A DNA stretch of 12,403 nucleotides from Bifidobacteriaceae bacterium. GTDB lineage: Bacteria > Actinomycetota > Actinomycetes > Actinomycetales > WQXJ01. The stretch covers positions 1 to 12,403 of the forward strand of contig JAITLE010000253.1 of NCBI GenBank assembly GCA_031278075.1, given 5' to 3'. Made by a program: the position numbers and the translations under genes. The notes under the pieces are model-generated. The model was given only the letters and a program-made list of their open reading frames with translations. It was not told where the DNA came from and did no database searches. Of this stretch, positions 7,176-12,403 are shown one piece after another (position 1 is the stretch's first letter; each line of letters opens with the position of its first letter).

Positions 7176-7682
7176 TCACAGGCGCCGCAACATGCGCGTG
7201 TTGCCGAGGGTGTTGGGTTTGACGCGGGCCAGGTCGAGGAACTCGGCCACGCCGTCGTCGTGGGAGCGCAGCAGCTGCTCATAGACCCGAGGCGTCACGG
7301 GGATGCCCTCGATCGCCTCGAAGCCCAGCCGCGCGAAGAACTCGACCTCGAAAGTCAGGCAGAACAGCCGTGTCAACCCCAGCCGACGGCCCCGTGCGAC
7401 CAACGCCTCGACGATCCCGCGCCCCACGCCCCGGCCCCGCCAGCTCGGCCGCGTGGCGACGGTCCGGACCTCGCCCAACCCGTCCCACATGACGTGCACC
7501 GCGCCGCAGCCGACCAGCTCGCCGCTCGGCGCGACGGCGACGACGAAGTCCGGCAACGACTCGTAATAGCTCACCGGGGCCTTGGCCACCAGCAAACCCT
7601 GCTCGACATAACGAGCGGTCAGCAGGCGGATGGCCTTGACGTCCCGGCTGACCGCGGGGCGCACTTCGAACTCGGCGCACAC
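7176..7682 (-). CDS. argA: Amino-acid N-acetyltransferase (N-acetylglutamate synthase, short GNAT type)
   Basis: The protein matches the stand-alone GNAT N-acetylglutamate synthase of actinobacteria (M. tuberculosis Rv2747 type), which makes N-acetylglutamate from glutamate and acetyl-CoA in the first step of arginine synthesis. Visible family blocks are LVGCGAVHVMW (57-66), GEVRTVATRP, the acetyl-CoA loop RGRGVG (82-87), LTFEVEFFARLGF (109-121), EGIPVT, and FLDLARVKPNTLGNTRM near the end. At 168 residues it agrees with the roughly 174 of Rv2747. The frame is open to 7811, but the extra N-terminal residues are low-complexity, Arg-rich, unlike the family, and overlap the neighbouring gene. GTG 7682 is chosen because the conserved fold starts just after it and a CACAAT box lies 7 nt upstream. 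It is distinct from the fused AAK-GNAT ArgA of enterobacteria. Confidence 0.88.
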   Translation of the reverse strand: MCAEFEVRPAVSRDVKAIRLLTARYVEQGLLVAKAPVSYYESLPDFVVAVAPSGELVGCGAVHVMWDGLGEVRTVATRPSWRGRGVGRGIVEALVARGRRLGLTRLFCLTFEVEFFARLGFEAIEGIPVTPRVYEQLLRSHDDGVAEFLDLARVKPNTLGNTRMLRRL

Positions 7683-7689
7683 GCCCCCA

Positions 7690-7695
7690 ATTGTG
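7690..7695 (-). promoter_or_regulatory. Possible -10 box for the argA-type gene
   Basis: CACAAT on the minus strand, the same hexamer as in the tRNA-Lys promoter, ends 7 nt before GTG 7682. This would give a leaderless or nearly leaderless mRNA. The only purine run nearby (GGGGG) is too close to the start to act as a normal Shine-Dalgarno. No -35 box is apparent. Confidence 0.25.
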
Positions 7696-7755
7696 GCATC
7701 ACGCCCAGCCCAGGGCCGGGCGCAGCCCGAACTCTCGGTCTCAGGTTCCAACCAA

Positions 7756-8460
7756 TCAGCCGACCGGGGCCGCGTTGATGTCGACCTTGGACATCGGCAC
7801 GGCCGCCTCAAGGACGATCCGCAGCGCCACCGTGGGCGTCATCACACCCTGGACCTGGCTGATGGTCTCGCAGATGGCGGAAGCGGCCAACAACGGCCAG
7901 TGCTCGGGATTGGGGCAGAAGACCTCCAGGTCTTCGCGCCATTGCGGCCAAAAGTGTCGCAGCGCCGTGACCGGCGCAGGATATGGCCCGCCATGCCCCT
8001 CGGGGTATCGGATCAGCCCGAACTCGGGGTAGCCGACTGTCGACGCGGCGTGCCCCGCCAACTCGTTGATGTCCGGGATCTCGCCCAGGTCGATTCCGAC
8101 CGCGTTCGCGAATTCCTGCGTCAGGCGGAGGATTGACCGGGGAAGCTCGAATAACACACGGTTTAGCGGGTCGCCGAAGTAGAATTTCTGGCCGCCCGCG
8201 GCCTGAAGGATCGTGAACACCGCTTGTTCGCTCGGCGCGCCGTGCGTCCGCGCCAGCTCTCGGACGGTTTCTTGAGCGGTGTAGCCGGCCATGGCGCCGA
8301 CCACCGACAATAAGTAGTCCGCGTTGACGCCGCGGGGCCCTTTGATGGCCTGCTTTATGCGCTCCACCAGGCTCAGGGCTCCCAGCCGGGCGCCAGCGGC
8401 AGGGTCTTGCTGGCGCGCCTGATTGACGTAATCGATCATTTCCTGGCGATCCGGCTCCAA
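7756..8460 (-). CDS. Uncharacterised cytoplasmic protein
   Basis: A 234-residue protein that I do not recognise. It has no signal peptide and no clear membrane helix. The N-terminal half looks helical and charged (IERIKQAIKGPRG-like segment 'LVERIKQAIKGPRG', then 'GYTAQETVRELARTHG'). The C-terminal half is rich in Pro, Trp and Phe, with 'YPEFGLIRYPEGHGGPYPAP', 'HFWPQWREDLEVF' and 'NPEHWPLL'. The start is set at TTG 8460 because a strong GGGAGGGG Shine-Dalgarno lies 6 nt upstream; GTG 8493 and ATG 8439 are alternatives. A TATCCT hexamer at 8512-8507 could be its -10 box. It lies downstream of clpC on the same strand, separated by a hairpin, and upstream of argA, so it is probably its own unit. 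Local DNA is slightly less GC-rich than its neighbours, weakly suggesting an accessory gene. Confidence 0.7.
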   Translation of the reverse strand: MEPDRQEMIDYVNQARQQDPAAGARLGALSLVERIKQAIKGPRGVNADYLLSVVGAMAGYTAQETVRELARTHGAPSEQAVFTILQAAGGQKFYFGDPLNRVLFELPRSILRLTQEFANAVGIDLGEIPDINELAGHAASTVGYPEFGLIRYPEGHGGPYPAPVTALRHFWPQWREDLEVFCPNPEHWPLLAASAICETISQVQGVMTPTVALRIVLEAAVPMSKVDINAAPVG

Positions 8461-8466
8461 TTCTTG

Positions 8467-8474
8467 CCCCTCCC
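8467..8474 (-). promoter_or_regulatory. Shine-Dalgarno that selects the TTG start at 8460
   Basis: GGGAGGGG on the minus strand with a 6-nt gap to TTG 8460. This is the only well-placed ribosome-binding site among the candidate starts of this gene (GTG 8493, TTG 8460, ATG 8439), so it decides the start. Confidence 0.55.
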
Positions 8475-8589
8475 TGCCGATCGGTCGACGCACGAGTGTC
8501 CCAACCAGGATACGGCCTGACGGCTCGACGGCGCCTCGATTTGACAGTGTGGACCGCAGTCGCCGCCGCTAAAACGCAGTCCCGGAACC

Positions 8590-8634
8590 CACGCGCACGA
8601 TCCCGTCCGCTGAGCTGACGGGATCACCCGCGTG
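8590..8634 (-). terminator. Candidate terminator hairpin downstream of clpC
   Basis: A perfect 9-bp stem GATCCCGTC / GACGGGATC with a 9-nt loop (8599-8625) is extended, across a 3x3 internal loop, by a second 6-bp stem CACGCG / CGCGTG. It begins 42 nt after the clpC stop codon. No immediate T-run follows; a GTTTT occurs about 15 nt further on. It probably ends or processes the clpC transcript. Confidence 0.45.
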
Positions 8635-8676
8635 CGCGGACGGCATCGTGCGCCGGTTGAAGAGAACCGGTCTTCG

Positions 8677-11193
<2,517 letters not shown>

Positions 11194-11255
11194 TGTGCTC
11201 CTTCTTAGTGGCCCCTACTCAGCGGCGGCTCCACTGAATAGAATCAGCCCACTCA

Positions 11256-11280
11256 AACGACTGTAACCAAGTTTTGTCCC
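11256..11280 (-). promoter_or_regulatory. Tentative SigH/SigR-like promoter of clpC
   Basis: On the minus strand GGGAC (11280-11276) and GTT (11258-11256) are 17 nt apart. This is close to, but not identical with, the GGAAT-N18-GTT pattern of SigR/SigH-type stress sigma factors, which drive clpC in some actinobacteria. The ClgR site ends 12 bp upstream of the putative -35, where an activator could touch polymerase. The match is weak, and a TACAGT hexamer (11264-11259) is an alternative -10. Confidence 0.2.
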
Positions 11281-11291
11281 CGTCTTGGCCG

Positions 11292-11309
11292 TGTTCGCCA
11301 AAGGCGCAG
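11292..11309 (-). promoter_or_regulatory. ClgR operator upstream of clpC
   Basis: TGTTCGCCAAAGGCGCAG (written on the plus strand) matches the ClgR consensus WNNWCGCYNANRGCGWWS, as I recall it from Corynebacterium glutamicum, at every constrained position but one. The core CGCC-AAA-GGCG is a perfect inverted repeat. It lies 99 bp before the clpC start codon. ClgR activates clpC and clpP genes in actinobacteria, so the location fits the regulon. Confidence 0.7.
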
Positions 11310-11434
11310 AGGTGTCAACCCCCGTCGCACGATGCCGTCCGCCCGCGCCCAGGACGCCCATCGCATGGTAGCCGGTTCGGCGGGCGGGTCTCGCTTGGTC
11401 CATGCGCGGCAACGTCTTGCGGTCCAGTGGCATT

Positions 11435-11455
11435 CCCGCGCCGCGTCGCCGCGGG
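11435..11455 (-). terminator. Candidate terminator hairpin after dtd
   Basis: CCCGCG / CGCGGG, a 6-bp all-GC stem with a 9-nt loop, begins 2 nt after the dtd stop codon on the minus strand. No T-run follows. It separates dtd from the clpC promoter region and would stop read-through, but GC-rich hairpins of this size can arise by chance. Confidence 0.3.
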
Positions 11456-11457
11456 CC

Positions 11458-11883
11458 TCATGTGTCCACGATGAGTGTGACCGGGCCGTCGTTGGCCAGG
11501 GTGATGAGCATGTCTGCGCCGAACACGCCGCGGGCGACGGCCACGCCGCGTGCCTCCAGGGCGACGGCCACCCGCTCGACGAGGGGTGCGGCCTGGTCCG
11601 CTGGCGCGGCCTTCGACCACGACGGCTTACGGCCTTTGCGAGTGTCAGCGTAGAGGGTGAATTGGCTGATCAGCAGCACGGGAGCGGCAGCTTCCCCGGT
11701 GCCGCGATCGCCGCGGAGCAGTTTCAGCTCCGCGATCTTGCGGGCCATCGTGTCCGCGGCGGCGGCCCCGTCGTCATGGGTCACACCGAGGAGCACCACG
11801 AGGCCTTCCCCCTCGAAGCCGGCGGTCTCACGCCCGCCGACCTCGCAGCGCGCGCGGGTGACGCGTTGGATCACCGCCCGCAT
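11458..11883 (-). CDS. dtd: D-aminoacyl-tRNA deacylase
   Basis: Dtd is a dimeric cytoplasmic proofreading enzyme that hydrolyses D-amino acids (and glycine) wrongly attached to tRNA. At 141 residues it has the family's usual length (about 145). It starts MRAVIQRVTRA as typical, and has both signature motifs: SQFTL (73-77) followed by YADTRKGRKPSW, and FGADM (121-125) with NDGPVT (131-136), which supplies the cross-subunit Gly-cisPro of the active site. ATG 11883 begins one nucleotide after the stop of the DUF2516 gene, so it is almost certainly co-transcribed and translated by coupling; GGTGAG inside the upstream gene may serve as ribosome-binding site. Confidence 0.96.
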   Translation of the reverse strand: MRAVIQRVTRARCEVGGRETAGFEGEGLVVLLGVTHDDGAAAADTMARKIAELKLLRGDRGTGEAAAPVLLISQFTLYADTRKGRKPSWSKAAPADQAAPLVERVAVALEARGVAVARGVFGADMLITLANDGPVTLIVDT

Positions 11884-11884
11884 C

Positions 11885-12223
11885 TCACCACGTCCCTGTC
11901 TGGTTCCGCGGCGTTCCGCCGGGCGGGCGCTGGCCGCGCACTTTAGGCCGCACGCTGACCAGGTAGACCAGCGCCGCGACGATGCTCGCGATCGACAGGA
12001 TGCTCAGGAACTGCAGGATCTGATACGGCGTCGGCAGCGAGGCGAGCCCCACGGCCGCCGCTCCGCCCGTGATGCCGAGCCACGCGCCCTTTGTCAACCG
12101 GCCAGCCGCAGGGTAGGCGCGGCTGGGCGCTGCCGCCGCTGAGGCGAAGGCCCACACCTCGATCACGAAGACTGCCGAGGCCAGAATTCCGCTGACCACC
12201 CATTGCGCGTTCCCCGTTGGCAT
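11885..12223 (-). CDS. DUF2516 family membrane protein
   Basis: A 112-residue integral membrane protein with three predicted helices (about 7-30, 46-63 and 68-90) and a polar, Pro/Gly-rich C-terminal tail. The block 'AYPAAGRLTKGAWLGI' between helices 1 and 2, and 'LVYLVSVRPKVRG' after helix 3, are characteristic of the actinobacterial DUF2516 family. Its function is unknown. ATG 12223 is chosen: it has no good Shine-Dalgarno but a TAGCCT box ends 6 nt upstream, suggesting a leaderless mRNA. It is the first gene of a tight pair with dtd (1-nt gap) and is divergent from the gene starting at 12365. Confidence 0.85.
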   Translation of the reverse strand: MPTGNAQWVVSGILASAVFVIEVWAFASAAAAPSRAYPAAGRLTKGAWLGITGGAAAVGLASLPTPYQILQFLSILSIASIVAALVYLVSVRPKVRGQRPPGGTPRNQTGTW

Positions 12224-12229
12224 ACACCA

Positions 12230-12235
12230 AGGCTA
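12230..12235 (-). promoter_or_regulatory. -10 box of a leaderless promoter for the DUF2516-dtd pair
   Basis: TAGCCT on the minus strand fits TANNNT and ends exactly 6 nt before ATG 12223, the same geometry as at the 7079 gene. No clear -35 hexamer is seen. A start point at or beside the A of ATG would give a leaderless DUF2516-dtd transcript. Confidence 0.4.
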
Positions 12236-12329
12236 GTCAAGGAGCGGTCGGCATGGCCCCCATGTCGGCGCTGTGATTCGGCGCGCCGCGGCCCGCCTCA
12301 GGGCAACCGCCGGCGCGGGGAGCCGAAGT

Positions 12330-12362
12330 CTACACTTCTCGCTCCTGGCGAGAGAAGTGTAG
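12330..12362. repeat. 11-bp inverted repeat, possible operator or divergent promoter element
   Basis: CTACACTTCTC (12330-12340) and GAGAAGTGTAG (12352-12362) are perfect inverted copies around an 11-nt centre. Each arm contains TACACT, a good -10 hexamer, one on each strand (12331-12336 plus, 12361-12356 minus). The right arm ends 2 nt before ATG 12365. It could be a repressor-binding palindrome over a promoter, or an RNA hairpin next to the start codon. Confidence 0.7.
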
Positions 12363-12364
12363 GA

Positions 12365-12403
12365 ATGGTGACGCCCACCCAGATCGGCGTTCACGGGGCC
12401 AAA
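12365..12403 (+). CDS. Start of a gene cut by the window edge, possibly dapB
   Basis: Thirteen codons are visible, reading MVTPTQIGVHGAK, open to the right edge. The 'IGVHGAK' segment looks like the first strand and glycine-rich loop of an NAD(P)-binding fold, and fits the start of 4-hydroxy-tetrahydrodipicolinate reductase (DapB; family pattern VxGAxGRMG), an enzyme of lysine and diaminopimelate synthesis. The start could be ATG 12365 or GTG 12368; AGGA abuts the ATG. The assignment rests on a few residues and is tentative; other Rossmann-fold oxidoreductases are possible. It is divergent from the DUF2516-dtd pair, with the inverted repeat at its 5' side. Confidence 0.4.
   Translation, partial: MVTPTQIGVHGAK

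Noticed and set aside
7683..7811. N-terminal extension of argA to 7811
   Set aside because: The extra 43 residues are Arg/Pro/Ser-rich, absent from the short ArgA family, and overlap the end of the neighbouring gene.
8461..8493. GTG 8493 as start of the uncharacterised protein
   Set aside because: It has no ribosome-binding site and no -10 box at leaderless distance, whereas TTG 8460 has a strong Shine-Dalgarno at ideal spacing; kept only as an alternative.
11332..11946. A 204-codon plus-strand open frame opposite dtd
   Set aside because: It covers dtd, which carries both catalytic motifs; the antisense product has no recognisable features.

Overview
The window is high-GC DNA with GTG and TTG starts, a mycothiol synthase gene, a ClpC1-type chaperone, a DUF2516 protein and an LPxTG-like surface protein. 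Together these point to a mycothiol-producing actinobacterium (Actinomycetota), probably of the Micrococcales/Actinomycetales kind. No mobile element, CRISPR array, rRNA or phage gene is visible, and most of the window looks like ordinary chromosomal backbone.

Layout. (1) Bases 2-4363 (+): the 3' part of a very large secreted surface protein made of DUF11 repeats, with a cell-wall sorting signal at its end. It is cut by the window edge. (2) 4478-4550 (-): tRNA-Lys(TTT) with a recognisable promoter. (3) 4695-6436 (+): a two-gene operon, an uncharacterised actinobacterial protein translationally coupled to mycothiol synthase mshD, whose two GNAT domains are joined by a linker carrying a perfect 36-bp tandem duplication. 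(4) 6405-8460 (-): a membrane-anchored protein with an Ig-like extracytoplasmic domain, a short ArgA-type N-acetylglutamate synthase, and an unrecognised cytoplasmic protein. (5) 8677-11193 (-): clpC, with a near-perfect ClgR operator about 100 bp upstream. (6) 11458-12223 (-): a DUF2516 membrane protein and dtd (D-aminoacyl-tRNA deacylase), one nucleotide apart. (7) 12330-12403: an 11-bp inverted repeat followed by the first 13 codons of a divergent gene that may be dapB.

How it works together. The genes cover housekeeping (lysyl-tRNA, D-aminoacyl-tRNA proofreading, arginine biosynthesis, possibly lysine/peptidoglycan biosynthesis), stress handling (mycothiol, ClpC proteolysis under ClgR control) and the cell surface. 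They do not form one pathway. I found no convincing new multi-gene system. The most interesting points are the pairing of cysteines in every DUF11 repeat, the ClgR site at clpC, the duplicated linker and altered acetyl-CoA loop of MshD, the palindrome carrying mirrored -10 hexamers at the right edge, and two uncharacterised proteins. Several minus-strand genes appear to have leaderless starts.
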